Notes under the pieces: generated by a model | Databases searched by the model: none | What the model saw: the letters and a program-made list of their open reading frames with translations, nothing else | What the model was told of the DNA's origin: nothing | Source of the DNA: JBNJDW01 sp051745265 | GTDB lineage: Bacteria; Pseudomonadota; Alphaproteobacteria; Micavibrionales; CSBR16-224 | NCBI GenBank assembly: GCA_051745265.1 | Contig: JBNJDW010000070.1 | Coordinates: 1 to 8,505 of the forward strand | Length of the DNA: 8,505 nucleotides | Direction: 5' to 3' | Made by a program: the position numbers and the translations under genes | Shown: piece by piece, positions 1 to 6,949 of the stretch | Position numbering within the stretch: position 1 is the first letter of the stretch | How the letters are laid out: every line of letters begins with the position of its first letter

Positions 1-366
1 GGATCGGTACAGTTACCGTCAACAGCCTCCAGAAGTCTGCAAACACAGATCCGTGTGCGGCCGGGTGATGCGATCCTGATTGCCGGTATGGTCTCAGAAT
101 CTGATAATTACAATGCCAGTGGTCCGGGCTTCTTAAAGCCATTATTTAAAACGGCACGTGGCGCTGAAACGGCCAATTCAGAGCTGGTCTTTTTACTGCG
201 GCCCCGTGTTGTTATCTTTGAAGATGCGGAAGAAGAGCAAGAACGGCAAAGCGATCAAGATGATGAAAATCATGACGATGACATGAAAAACGGCATGGAT
301 GTTGACCTGGGTTCAATTCCTGCGGATGCATTGGCTCCGGTATCCATTACCGGCACGCCAGAATAA
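1..366 (+). CDS. Secretin (type IV pilus/type II secretion outer-membrane channel), C-terminal fragment
   Basis: The frame is open from the first base, so the gene starts upstream; 121 residues are visible. Secretins form the multimeric outer-membrane pore through which a pilus or pseudopilus substrate passes. The fragment carries the typical end of the secretin domain: VQLPSTASRS, then IRVRPGDAILIAGMV (compare the common VRPGxxxxIGGL pattern), and SELVFLLRPRVV (compare TELVILLRPRVV). Between them the usual 'P-LLGDIPxLGxLF' segment is reduced to SGPGFLKPLFK. From about base 220 a strongly acidic tail follows (EDAEEEQ, DQDDEN, HDDD), then a Pro/Ala-containing end. The tail could be an S-domain or pilotin contact, which is inference. 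The next gene follows after 19 bases and fits a periplasmic secretin partner. PilQ, GspD and R64 PilN are all possible family names; the fragment does not separate them. Confidence 0.88.
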   Translation, partial: GSVQLPSTASRSLQTQIRVRPGDAILIAGMVSESDNYNASGPGFLKPLFKTARGAETANSELVFLLRPRVVIFEDAEEEQERQSDQDDENHDDDMKNGMDVDLGSIPADALAPVSITGTPE

Positions 367-385
367 TAGATAAGGGCGACATTAA

Positions 386-1909
386 ATGAAAAGACTTATA
401 AATATATTTCTTTCAAAGCCAGTTAAGGCGGGTATTTACGGTCTGATGATCTTTGGTCTTATGTCCGTGCTTTATAATAACCCTGCCGCAGCGCAATACC
501 GGTCTTTCAGCGGTGGCGGAGGAGGTTCGGGCGGCGGAGCGTCTTCCGGTCCTGAGCTTGAGGCCGTGGAAGATGATATAGAGGGCGGCGCAATCACGAT
601 CGGTTCAACGGCTTATGTCGTTGTGCTGTTTAGAAATAGCGGCTCAACACCGGTAGAGGTCGGGGCAATCAATTTATACCCGTCATCCACGGTTTCGGCA
701 GCAGTGTCTTTGAACCAATGTTCGCGGGCACCTTTACCAGCCGGTGCAGATTGTGCGATTACGGTTGCTATATCAGGCTTGCAGGTTGGTAGCTACCGGC
801 TTGAATTGTTGGTGGACCATAATGGCCGGACGCGCCTTGCCACAGCATCGATTAATGGTTCTGTTGAAGCAGGCGAAGATCGGCAGGCCGGACAGAATGA
901 ATTGGAAATCTGGCCGGAGGAAATTGAATTTGACTCTGTCACAAGCGGCGTAGAGCAGGTGCGTTCTGTTACGATCAGAAATAAAACATCAGAAACAATC
1001 ACGATTGACGATGTTGATCTGAAAGCCTCGGAAAAAGCCGGGTTTAATTATAATACAACATGTGCTGAACTGCGGCCGGGTGCGGCTTGTCTGGCGACGG
1101 TCACCTGGGCACCACGGACCCGCGGCGAATTTTTTGGCGGGCTTGTTTTAAGACATAGTGGCATTACAGGTATCAGTCGTATTGATATAAGTGGTCAGTA
1201 CGAACCCGAGGAAGCCGTTGATGCCTTGATTTACCCGTCTTCCAGGCCTGATACCGGGTTACTGGTCGCGGATAAGAGTGAACTTGATTTTGGCAGCAGT
1301 GTCGAAAGCGTCTCGTCAATGACGGCCAGTCTGGTCAATATGGGGGATTCTCCCTTGGTTGTTCGGAATATCCGTCTCTCCGGATCTAAAAATGGTTTAA
1401 GCCTGTCGCGCAGCGGATGCCGCTCCGGTATTGAGCTTTTGCCAACCGAAGCCTGCCCGTTAACAATCAGCTGGGCGCCGGTACGGGAAGGCCCGCTGCT
1501 GGATGATTTACAAATCCATCATACCGGCGCGCGGGGAATGCTTGTCCTGCCAGTGCGCGGGGATGCAGATTCTGCGGTAACGCGGGATTCCAGTGCGCAG
1601 ATGGTGAGCGGCAGTAACGATGAGGATGGTGGTTTTGAATTATCACCGAACCTTGATGGCTATGTTGTCACATCGCTGTCGCAACGTAATGCCGTCATAT
1701 CCGGCCCGGTCGGAACCCTGATTGTCCGCGATGGTGAAGATGTTGTGATAAGCGGTATCAGTTGGACGGTTGATGTACTGGCCACCGGTGTTGCGCTTGA
1801 TAACGGCTTTGAAAGAATTCTTCTGGCGTTTGACCGGTCTTTGACGCCGCATAGAGGATCAAGTGGAAGTTCAAACAGCTCCAATAATTCGGATGATGAT
1901 AATGATTGA
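386..1909 (+). CDS. Exported three-ASH-domain protein with a C-terminal PilP/GspC-like domain; candidate periplasmic pilus assembly factor
   Basis: 507 residues. The ATG has a good ribosome binding site (AAGGG, 372-376, 9 bases upstream). A signal peptide is visible: basic N-terminus, hydrophobic stretch at about 15-30, probable cleavage after AAA at 34-36. A Gly/Ser linker (43-55) follows. Three Ig-like repeats of about 100 residues lie at roughly 54-160, 173-271 and 293-393. They show the ASH/choice-of-anchor-D pattern: a 'xxFGSV' or 'IEFDSV' start, 'VxIxN' strands, then a Cys pair before 'VTWAP' or 'ISWAP' (C112/C123, C226/C235, C345/C357). Residues 424-484 (DGYVVTSLS, AVISGPVGTLIVRDGED, VDVLATGVALDNG) resemble the beta-barrel homology region of PilP/GspC that docks on secretin N-domains. 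A Ser/Asn/Asp-rich tail ends the protein. The place between secretin and ATPase is that of pilP in R64-like clusters. The ASH fold is well supported; the PilP/GspC match is inference from pattern. Confidence 0.75.
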   Translation: MKRLINIFLSKPVKAGIYGLMIFGLMSVLYNNPAAAQYRSFSGGGGGSGGGASSGPELEAVEDDIEGGAITIGSTAYVVVLFRNSGSTPVEVGAINLYPSSTVSAAVSLNQCSRAPLPAGADCAITVAISGLQVGSYRLELLVDHNGRTRLATASINGSVEAGEDRQAGQNELEIWPEEIEFDSVTSGVEQVRSVTIRNKTSETITIDDVDLKASEKAGFNYNTTCAELRPGAACLATVTWAPRTRGEFFGGLVLRHSGITGISRIDISGQYEPEEAVDALIYPSSRPDTGLLVADKSELDFGSSVESVSSMTASLVNMGDSPLVVRNIRLSGSKNGLSLSRSGCRSGIELLPTEACPLTISWAPVREGPLLDDLQIHHTGARGMLVLPVRGDADSAVTRDSSAQMVSGSNDEDGGFELSPNLDGYVVTSLSQRNAVISGPVGTLIVRDGEDVVISGISWTVDVLATGVALDNGFERILLAFDRSLTPHRGSSGSSNSSNNSDDDND

Positions 1910-1960
1910 CCGGATGTCAGTGGGACTGTGCTGCCGGTTAGGGAAAGTTTAAGATCGCTG

Positions 1961-1969
1961 TGCTATAAC
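1961..1969 (+). promoter_or_regulatory. Candidate extended -10 promoter upstream of the assembly ATPase gene
   Basis: TGC followed by TATAAC gives a perfect TGn plus a 5/6 match to TATAAT, 24 bases before the ATPase ATG. No recognisable -35 hexamer sits 16-18 bases upstream, as is common for extended -10 promoters. It could be a secondary internal promoter; the gene can also be read from upstream. Confidence 0.3.
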
Positions 1970-1978
1970 GGATATGGG

Positions 1979-1992
1979 GTATCTTGAGATAC
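1979..1992 (+). promoter_or_regulatory. Perfect 14-bp dyad directly before the ATPase start codon
   Basis: GTATCT-TG-AGATAC is a perfect inverted repeat ending two bases before the ATG at 1994. As RNA it would form a 5-bp stem (GTATC/GATAC) with a TTGA loop. The ATPase gene lacks a strong ribosome binding site: GGGG at 1976-1979 is 14 bases from the start, and a weak GAG lies inside the dyad. The structure could therefore lower or control initiation, or it could be an operator. Both roles are inferred. Confidence 0.35.
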
Positions 1993-1993
1993 A

Positions 1994-3841
1994 ATGGCAG
2001 ATAACGAAGATAATTTTAATCCAATTGATGACCATATTGACCGTTTGACCAAACAAACGGGCGGCGGTGTGCCGCCTGAAATGCGGACAAAAAGCCCGGA
2101 CCGCCGTAAAGACGATATGGGGCCGCCGCCGGGGGTCGAAAACCGCCGCAAAGGCGATCGCCGGGCAAACCGGTCTTCTGTTGCCCGCGAACGCTACCTT
2201 GATATGGTGTTGCGCGAACGCTCGCTTTTGGTGCAGCAGGGGATTACCCGTTCCGCTGAACAATTGCTGAGTATGACCGGCGCCGGGAGTGATCAGGAAG
2301 CGTCCGAAGAAGGGGTGCGGAATAACGCCACCGGGGATCAGCTGCGCGCTATCTTGCCGGTTCAGTCCTGGTTGCCTTTGAATATTCATTTGGTCTCTCT
2401 TGAAGACAGTGTTTTAAAAGTCGCGCCGCTGCACGATATGACGGAACGTCAGATTAATAACTTGAAATCAACGGCCAACCGCAGTGGTTTTCAGGTTGAT
2501 AAAGTCGATGCTGAATTATGGGATCGCGGTGAATTGCAGCAAACCTTGCAATCTGTCCATGATCTGTCCGCGGACCGTTGTGAAAAAACGCTATCGACCT
2601 GGCTGCTGGATATTGATAACGGGCTTTTATTAAACCAGTTCCAGCGTGATATGATGGCAGAAGCCCTGCAATTACGGGCATCGGATATCCATATTGTGCA
2701 GAATTTTGCGCCCGATGCACCGAACTGGATTCATTATCGCGTTGACGGTGATCTTATTCCCATGCACTTGTTGCCGGCCGATGCGATGGCCCGTCTGACG
2801 ACCCTGATTAAACGGGATGCGGGTTTGAACTTTGGTGACCGGACCCGTCCTCAGGATGGCCGGTTCGGCTTTAGCTGGCAGGGCCGTAATATTGATGTGC
2901 GTGTGGCGGCAGGGCCCCATTCTCAGGATGGTGAAAAACTGACTTTACGTCTGCTCGATCGGGCCAGTCTGAAAAGTTTTGACCAACTGTTTAAGAAACA
3001 CCCTGATGTCGGTGAACATCTGGCCAAGCTGCTATCACCGGAAATTAAGGGCGGTGGGGGCTTGATCCTGATGTCGGGTCCAACCGGGTCCGGTAAATCG
3101 ACAACGCTGTATGCCTGCGTTCTTGAAATTGACCGTCGGCGGCGGCATGTTCTGACCATTGAAGATCCGATCGAATATGAAATGCGTTATGCAACGCAGT
3201 GGCAGGTCAATTCAGGTAAAGAGGGGCTGGAATTCTCTGACTTTATTCGCTCGGCCATGCGTCATGATCCGGATTATATTGTTATTGGTGAAATGCGTGA
3301 CGGCGCAACAGTGGAAACATCATTAAAAGCCGCGGAATCCGGTCATACCGTGATTTCGACCATTCACGCCGATACGGCGATTCAAACGCTTGAACGGTTG
3401 CGGTCTTTCATGCCGATTGAACGGGAACGGTCCTCGACCTATACGCTGGCGCAGCAAATTCGGGCCATTTTGAACCAGCGGTTGATCAGAACCCTGTGTC
3501 ACAGTTGTGCCCATAAGAATGCGGCCAAAGATGTCCTGAGCGCTGATGATCTTGAACGTCTGGAACTGGAACCGGATGACCGGGTCAGGACCCTTAATCC
3601 AAATGGATGTGATCTGTGTAACCGTTCGGGGATTCTGGGCCGGACATTGTTGCTGGAAGCTTTGTTGATTGATACACCGCTTTCAAGACGTGATCCGATT
3701 TTCCACGCCCTCATGAGTAATGCCAATGATATTGCCCATCAGGAGGGCGTAATCCATTATCGCAGGCTTGATAATTTGAAGGGGCTGGTCCGCGATGGGT
3801 TGATTGATCCGCAAAAGGCCCTGTTACAGCTGGATGAATAA
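1994..3841 (+). CDS. Type IV filament assembly ATPase (GspE/PilB/R64 PilQ family)
   Basis: 615 residues, a usual length for the family. This cytoplasmic hexameric ATPase powers pilin or pseudopilin polymerisation through the platform protein encoded next. Residues 1-60 form a charged, Pro-containing and probably disordered stretch with repeated basic blocks (DRRKDD, NRRKGDRR). A divergent N1-type region follows at about 70-190. The N2 PAS-like region begins near 'LRASDIHI' (227-234). The catalytic domain carries Walker A GPTGSGKST (362-370), Asp box TIEDPIEYE (388-396), Walker B DYIVIGEMRD (427-436) and His box TIHAD (456-460). A GspE/PilB-type zinc site is present: C502/C505 and C539/C542. 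The zinc site and the platform-gene neighbour favour an assembly ATPase over a PilT-type retraction motor, which normally lacks this site. No key residue is missing. The start follows a 14-bp dyad and has a poor ribosome binding site. Confidence 0.96.
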   Translation: MADNEDNFNPIDDHIDRLTKQTGGGVPPEMRTKSPDRRKDDMGPPPGVENRRKGDRRANRSSVARERYLDMVLRERSLLVQQGITRSAEQLLSMTGAGSDQEASEEGVRNNATGDQLRAILPVQSWLPLNIHLVSLEDSVLKVAPLHDMTERQINNLKSTANRSGFQVDKVDAELWDRGELQQTLQSVHDLSADRCEKTLSTWLLDIDNGLLLNQFQRDMMAEALQLRASDIHIVQNFAPDAPNWIHYRVDGDLIPMHLLPADAMARLTTLIKRDAGLNFGDRTRPQDGRFGFSWQGRNIDVRVAAGPHSQDGEKLTLRLLDRASLKSFDQLFKKHPDVGEHLAKLLSPEIKGGGGLILMSGPTGSGKSTTLYACVLEIDRRRRHVLTIEDPIEYEMRYATQWQVNSGKEGLEFSDFIRSAMRHDPDYIVIGEMRDGATVETSLKAAESGHTVISTIHADTAIQTLERLRSFMPIERERSSTYTLAQQIRAILNQRLIRTLCHSCAHKNAAKDVLSADDLERLELEPDDRVRTLNPNGCDLCNRSGILGRTLLLEALLIDTPLSRRDPIFHALMSNANDIAHQEGVIHYRRLDNLKGLVRDGLIDPQKALLQLDE

Positions 3842-3908
3842 TAAAGCCGATAGAGTAATGCCGATGTTGAAAAGGCTGAATCGGGATGTATTTTACTTAA
3901 TGAGTAGG

Positions 3909-3926
3909 TTTTACAGGAGTGTAAAA
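3909..3926 (+). promoter_or_regulatory. Hairpin presenting the ribosome binding site of the platform-protein gene in its loop
   Basis: TTTTAC-AGGAGT-GTAAAA is a perfect 6-bp inverted repeat whose 6-base loop holds the strong Shine-Dalgarno AGGAG (3915-3919). The start codon at 3934 is 14 bases downstream, longer than the usual 5-9. An in-frame TAG at 3931-3933 abuts the ATG, so no earlier in-frame start can be used. The structure may be chance in AT-rich DNA or may tune translation. Confidence 0.4.
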
Positions 3927-3933
3927 AAACTAG

Positions 3934-5154
3934 ATGCAGCAGTGGTTGGTTGAATTTGCGGTGGATACACCCCGTGGCCCCAAGGTCATAGAAGAGGCAT
4001 TTTACATGCCGACCGAGCAGGACATCCGCAAACTGATTGCTCAGCGCGGCGGTTATATTCTCTCTATCCGCCCGCATGAACGTTCGGCTTTTGAACGCTG
4101 GATGGCGCGGTCTTCCTGGTGGCAGGTTCAGCTATTGCGCGGTATTCAGTTTCGCTCGACCTCGACATCGCCGGGGGTTGCGCTTTGGCGGTTGATTCAG
4201 TCAGAATCAAATCCCCGCCGGCAGAATATTCTATCGCCCGCCCGCGAAGCTTTATCACGCGGGCTGGGTATTATTGATGCGCTGAAAGCCTTGCAGATTT
4301 TTGATCACGGCACTATTGCGATTTTATCCGCCAGTGAACGCAGCGGTAAACTTCATGACGGTATTCCGCATGCGATTCAGAATATCACCCAGAAACGTAA
4401 AAACCGCCGGGCGATCATGGGGACCATGGCCTGGCTGGGCTTTGATATTTTTACGATTGTTCAGGGTATGATCTGGGGCCGGGGCAAAATTATTTCCTGG
4501 TTCCGTGAAAATCCCCCGTCTGAACCGGAGGAACTGGAACATTATAATCAGGTGGTCGGGAATCTTGAATTGCTATGGGATGTCTTGATCTGGTTTGCGG
4601 TCGGTATCGCGATATTCTTTATCTGGATGATCCTGTCTTTCTGGCATAACCGCGGTAAGAAAGATTTCCTCGCGGCCCGCATTACCCGAAAAATCCCCCT
4701 GATCAGCGGTTATCTGCGCGATCTTGGTTTTTCTGACAGTACGGCGGCGGCCGGGCGGATGATCCGCGGTAATGTGCCGATTTCCGATGTATTGCTGCAG
4801 GCCTCTGAGGCAACAACCCTGCCCGAAGTCTCGAATTACTGGCGTGAAGCCAATGAGGATCTGCGGCGCGGGGTTATTCTGGGCGCGGCGCTGGATCGGC
4901 CCCCCCTGACCAAGAGTGAACGGATCGAGCTTGCCGGCGTGTCCGATCTCTCGCAGGTAGGGACCGTGATGGAATCAATATCCGAGATGCGTCAGCAGGC
5001 GTCTAAAACCAAGCACAGCCTGATTGTCTGGCTTGCTTTTGGTTTATCGGGCTTGTATCTCGTGATAGCATTCGGGAGTGCGATTTACGCGCTGACAGTT
5101 ATGAATATGAGTATGGACAGTATGATGACGAGCTTGACAGCTTCAGGAGGATAA
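3934..5154 (+). CDS. Inner-membrane platform protein (GspF/PilC/R64 PilR family)
   Basis: 406 residues, the family's normal size. This polytopic protein is the inner-membrane platform that couples the assembly ATPase to filament growth. The N-terminus 'LVEFAVDTPRG...EEAFYMPTEQDIRKLIAQRGG' (in pieces) follows the family pattern of a short beta strand, Asp/Gly turn and helix, which supports this ATG. The first T2SSF domain contains 'LSRGLGIIDALKAL' and 'LSASERSGKL' (about 107-140), close to the usual G-E-x-SG-L motif. Membrane segments are near 163-183, 213-235 and 363-388, in the usual three-segment arrangement. The second domain ('GNVPISDVLLQASEAT', then 'LDRPPLTKSERIELAG') is recognisable but its 'GE.SG.L' motif has degenerated to 'GVSDLSQVGTV'. 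The gene follows the ATPase gene after 92 bases. Its last codons carry the ribosome binding site of the next gene, indicating co-transcription. Confidence 0.93.
   Translation: MQQWLVEFAVDTPRGPKVIEEAFYMPTEQDIRKLIAQRGGYILSIRPHERSAFERWMARSSWWQVQLLRGIQFRSTSTSPGVALWRLIQSESNPRRQNILSPAREALSRGLGIIDALKALQIFDHGTIAILSASERSGKLHDGIPHAIQNITQKRKNRRAIMGTMAWLGFDIFTIVQGMIWGRGKIISWFRENPPSEPEELEHYNQVVGNLELLWDVLIWFAVGIAIFFIWMILSFWHNRGKKDFLAARITRKIPLISGYLRDLGFSDSTAAAGRMIRGNVPISDVLLQASEATTLPEVSNYWREANEDLRRGVILGAALDRPPLTKSERIELAGVSDLSQVGTVMESISEMRQQASKTKHSLIVWLAFGLSGLYLVIAFGSAIYALTVMNMSMDSMMTSLTASGG
5145..5150 (+). promoter_or_regulatory. Consensus ribosome binding site inside the end of the platform-protein gene
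   Basis: AGGAGG lies 8 bases before the ATG at 5159 and overlaps the last two Gly codons of the preceding gene. The two genes are separated by only 4 bases, so translational coupling is likely. Confidence 0.8.
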
Positions 5155-5158
5155 ATCT

Positions 5159-6190
5159 ATGTCGAATGACAAGGCTATAAACCCGCCGCCACCGGTATCA
5201 GATACGGATAGACCGCCGTTGGAGCAGGATATTTCCAGTACGCCGACCGGTACTGAAGTTAATAAGTCCGGCGGTATGCTCGGCAGAATGCTGGGTGGCA
5301 ACAAAAAACCGGCCACGAGTGATGAAACGCATGCGAAATTTCTAAAACCGGCGCTGCCCGTTGATCTGGTTGGGGGTGAGGTGCCCTATCTGGCGGGTCG
5401 TGAAGATGAAACCGTCTGGAATGCCGCGGCACAGGCCTGTGGTACGGAACGGGTCCATTACTGTTACAGTATCACTGGTAATCGTTGCTGGTATCTGGCA
5501 ACACCGTCATCGGCAATGGCCAATATTCCTGATACCTGGTGTCCGCTGGCTGCTGCCTTGCCGGGAAACAGTGAACACTGGGATAAAGAGACCGTTTATC
5601 TGTATGAACAGGATGGTTCGGCCTGTGCGCTGCGCTGGGATCCTGAAACCGGCCGGATGCAGGTTTTTCTGGGCGCGGCGCGGACAATCATGCCCCGTAT
5701 CCAGAGTCTGGAAGCCAGTTTTGTGACAATTAATCCGGATGTGGCCAAGCCTGTGCCGTGGAAAAACCGTTCTTTAAACCAGGAAGCCTTGTCCCGTAAT
5801 ATGACCAAATGGCTGTTTCTATCCGGTCTTGGCGTGACGCTGGCGGCCCTGTTTTACTGGTTTATCTCTTTTACCATGGCCGGTATTCTGCGCCCTAACC
5901 TTGAAGAGGCCCAAAACTTAACACAGGAAGCGACATTCAATTTGATGCGCGAGGCCAGTAATATTCACCGGACCAATATTACCGAAAATATTGCCCGGAT
6001 TAATGAGCTATCCATGGAATTGAGCTCCTTTGGCGGTCAGTTAATTAAATATGAAGTAAATGGCGATAGTGTTGAATGGTTTGCCGTGGTGCCGCGTGCG
6101 ATGGAAGGTGATATCAGCCGTCTGGGGGCCAAGGCTATTGGTATTGATGAAGAACAGAGAGGGTATTTACGAATCAGAGGAACCCGTTAA
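5159..6190 (+). CDS. Bitopic inner-membrane protein of the pilus cluster; candidate GspL/BfpC/PilO(R64)-like assembly protein
   Basis: 343 residues; I do not recognise the exact family. Residues 1-60 are Pro/Ser/Thr-rich and probably unstructured. Residues about 63-200 form a compact domain with five Cys (C94, C102, C110, C128, C156), several Trp, and beta-rich segments such as 'VYLYEQDGSACALRW'. There is no N-terminal signal peptide, so this part should be cytoplasmic. One membrane segment lies at about 217-242 (KWLFLSGLGVTLAALFYWF). After it come a likely coiled coil (about 246-290, EEAQNLTQEATFNLMREAS and INELSMELSS) and a small ferredoxin-like-sized end (about 293-343). This architecture matches the bitopic alignment-complex proteins (GspL, BfpC, R64 PilO), which contact the ATPase from inside and a GspM/PilO-like partner outside. 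The gene order, with a small bitopic protein next, fits. The function is inferred from architecture and context only. Confidence 0.65.
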   Translation: MSNDKAINPPPPVSDTDRPPLEQDISSTPTGTEVNKSGGMLGRMLGGNKKPATSDETHAKFLKPALPVDLVGGEVPYLAGREDETVWNAAAQACGTERVHYCYSITGNRCWYLATPSSAMANIPDTWCPLAAALPGNSEHWDKETVYLYEQDGSACALRWDPETGRMQVFLGAARTIMPRIQSLEASFVTINPDVAKPVPWKNRSLNQEALSRNMTKWLFLSGLGVTLAALFYWFISFTMAGILRPNLEEAQNLTQEATFNLMREASNIHRTNITENIARINELSMELSSFGGQLIKYEVNGDSVEWFAVVPRAMEGDISRLGAKAIGIDEEQRGYLRIRGTR

Positions 6191-6219
6191 CGTAACGGCC
6201 AAGCCTGATAAGGCTTTGG
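6184..6219 (+). terminator. Two adjacent RNA hairpins at the end of the bitopic-protein gene; possible terminator or 3'-end stabiliser
   Basis: The first hairpin, CCGTTA-ACG-TAACGG (6184-6198), spans the stop codon. The second follows at once: CCAAGCCT (6199-6206), tetraloop GATA, AGGCTT, one bulged T, then GG (6211-6219). No long T tract follows, so it is not a classical intrinsic terminator. A promoter-like element begins 45 bases further on, which supports a transcript boundary here. Confidence 0.35.
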
Positions 6220-6263
6220 AAAGAACGGGATACATGCTAGGCTTTGTAGGAGTTATGGCATTT

Positions 6264-6299
6264 CTGCCACGTTCTCGCCTCATTTTGTTTATATAATTT
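6264..6299 (+). promoter_or_regulatory. Promoter-like element, copy 1 of 2, upstream of the PilO-like gene
   Basis: The element contains CTGCCACGTT, then TCGCCT, and ends in an AT-rich stretch with a perfect TATAAT at 6292-6297. It aligns without gaps to 8397-8432 (29 of 36 identical). TATAAT lies 28 bases before the TTG start at 6325 and would give a leader of about 20 bases that still contains the ribosome binding site AAAAGGGA (6311-6318). The spacing between CTGCCA and TATAAT is 22 bases, too long for a standard sigma-70 -35. The upstream block may thus be an activator site or belong to another sigma factor. Confidence 0.55.
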
Positions 6300-6324
6300 T
6301 GGTAATGATGAAAAGGGACTTGTT

Positions 6325-6894
6325 TTGGACTTAAAGAAGTTTGATTTAAAAAAATTAAAACATTATACCAGTCCGCAGGCCATTAAGGATATGGACCGTT
6401 TTCTGGACGGGCTGCCGGTTATGGTCGGTTATAATGCTCTTATTGCTGCCGGTCTGACATGGATACTGGCCGGGGCGGCGGTTCTGTTTGCGACGGGTGA
6501 GGCCTCAAAAGTGGCTGATTTGCGGGCGCAGATGCTTGAGGTTGAAAGTCTGAGACCACCTGTGCCGGAAATTGAATTTCTACCTGTCAGTCAAGACGGA
6601 TTACAGAAATTTGTCGATGGTGTTGAGCGCGTCGAATTATACCCAGTTCTTAATTTCAATGTCGGTAATGATGGCGAGATAACCATTACCGGTGAGGACA
6701 GCGAATTTACCGCCCTGACCTATGCTTTGGGTCATGTCATGGGCAGCGGCCGTAACTGGCATGTGTCTTTCGACCAGTTTTGTATCGGGCCTGAGTGTGA
6801 CGGTGGTAAAATGGAGGCCAAACTGAAGGTCTCTGCGATCCGTATTGCAGAGGCAAAACCGGCTGCGGTTAATAATGAGCCAGGAAATGATTAA
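6325..6894 (+). CDS. Small bitopic PilO/GspM-like inner-membrane assembly protein
   Basis: 189 residues from a TTG start. TTG is chosen because AAAAGGGA (6311-6318) is well placed 6 bases upstream, an in-frame stop lies at 6247, and the nearby ATGs (6305, 6308) are in another frame. Residues 1-30 are Lys-rich and cytoplasmic (DLKKFDLKKLKHY). A single membrane segment spans about 31-56 (VMVGYNALIAAGLTWILAG). A short helical, possibly coiled-coil stretch (58-78, 'KVADLRAQMLEVESL') leads to a periplasmic domain of about 100 residues with alternating strands and helices, including 'EITITGEDSEFTALTYALG'. C153 and C158 (FCIGPECDG) could form a disulfide. This is the plan of PilO/PilN and GspM alignment proteins. 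It would pair with the bitopic protein encoded upstream. Sequence identity to those families is not obvious to me, so the assignment rests on topology, size and position. Confidence 0.62.
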   Translation: MDLKKFDLKKLKHYTSPQAIKDMDRFLDGLPVMVGYNALIAAGLTWILAGAAVLFATGEASKVADLRAQMLEVESLRPPVPEIEFLPVSQDGLQKFVDGVERVELYPVLNFNVGNDGEITITGEDSEFTALTYALGHVMGSGRNWHVSFDQFCIGPECDGGKMEAKLKVSAIRIAEAKPAAVNNEPGND

Positions 6895-6906
6895 AGAATT
6901 GATTTG

Positions 6907-6912
6907 TATAAT
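6907..6912 (+). promoter_or_regulatory. Perfect -10 hexamer upstream of the first pilin-like gene
   Basis: TATAAT with a preceding TG lies 37 bases before the ATG at 6950, in a 55-base AT-rich gap. No convincing -35 hexamer is visible. Pilin genes often have their own promoter, but a single hexamer in AT-rich sequence is weak evidence. Confidence 0.25.
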
Positions 6913-6949
6913 AAAATGCTTACACTTTAGTGCAGGAAAGGGGAATAAC

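Noticed and set aside
1949..2389. 146-codon open frame on the minus strand over the ATPase gene start
   Set aside because: It overlaps the promoter-like gap and the N-terminal coding region of the ATPase gene; the composition looks like a shadow and no motif is visible.
6264..6279. Sigma-54 (-24/-12) reading of the repeated element
   Set aside because: TGCCACG resembles TGGCACG and a GC follows, but the key GG is GC and the distance to the downstream GC is one base short in both copies; the TATA-type -10 fits better.
6060..6296. 78-codon open frame on the plus strand overlapping the end of the bitopic-protein gene
   Set aside because: Most of it is out of frame inside a supported gene, and its end runs through the hairpins and the promoter-like element; the hydrophobic end is an AT-rich artefact.
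6305..6334. Nine-codon open frame starting ATGATG just before the TTG start at 6325, as a leader peptide
   Set aside because: No ribosome binding site precedes it, and it would start at or before the predicted transcript start.
6845..6949. Upstream ATG at 6845 as the start of the first pilin-like gene
   Set aside because: It would overlap the previous gene by 50 bases and add 35 residues before a standard Lys-rich prepilin leader; the ATG at 6950 has a good ribosome binding site.
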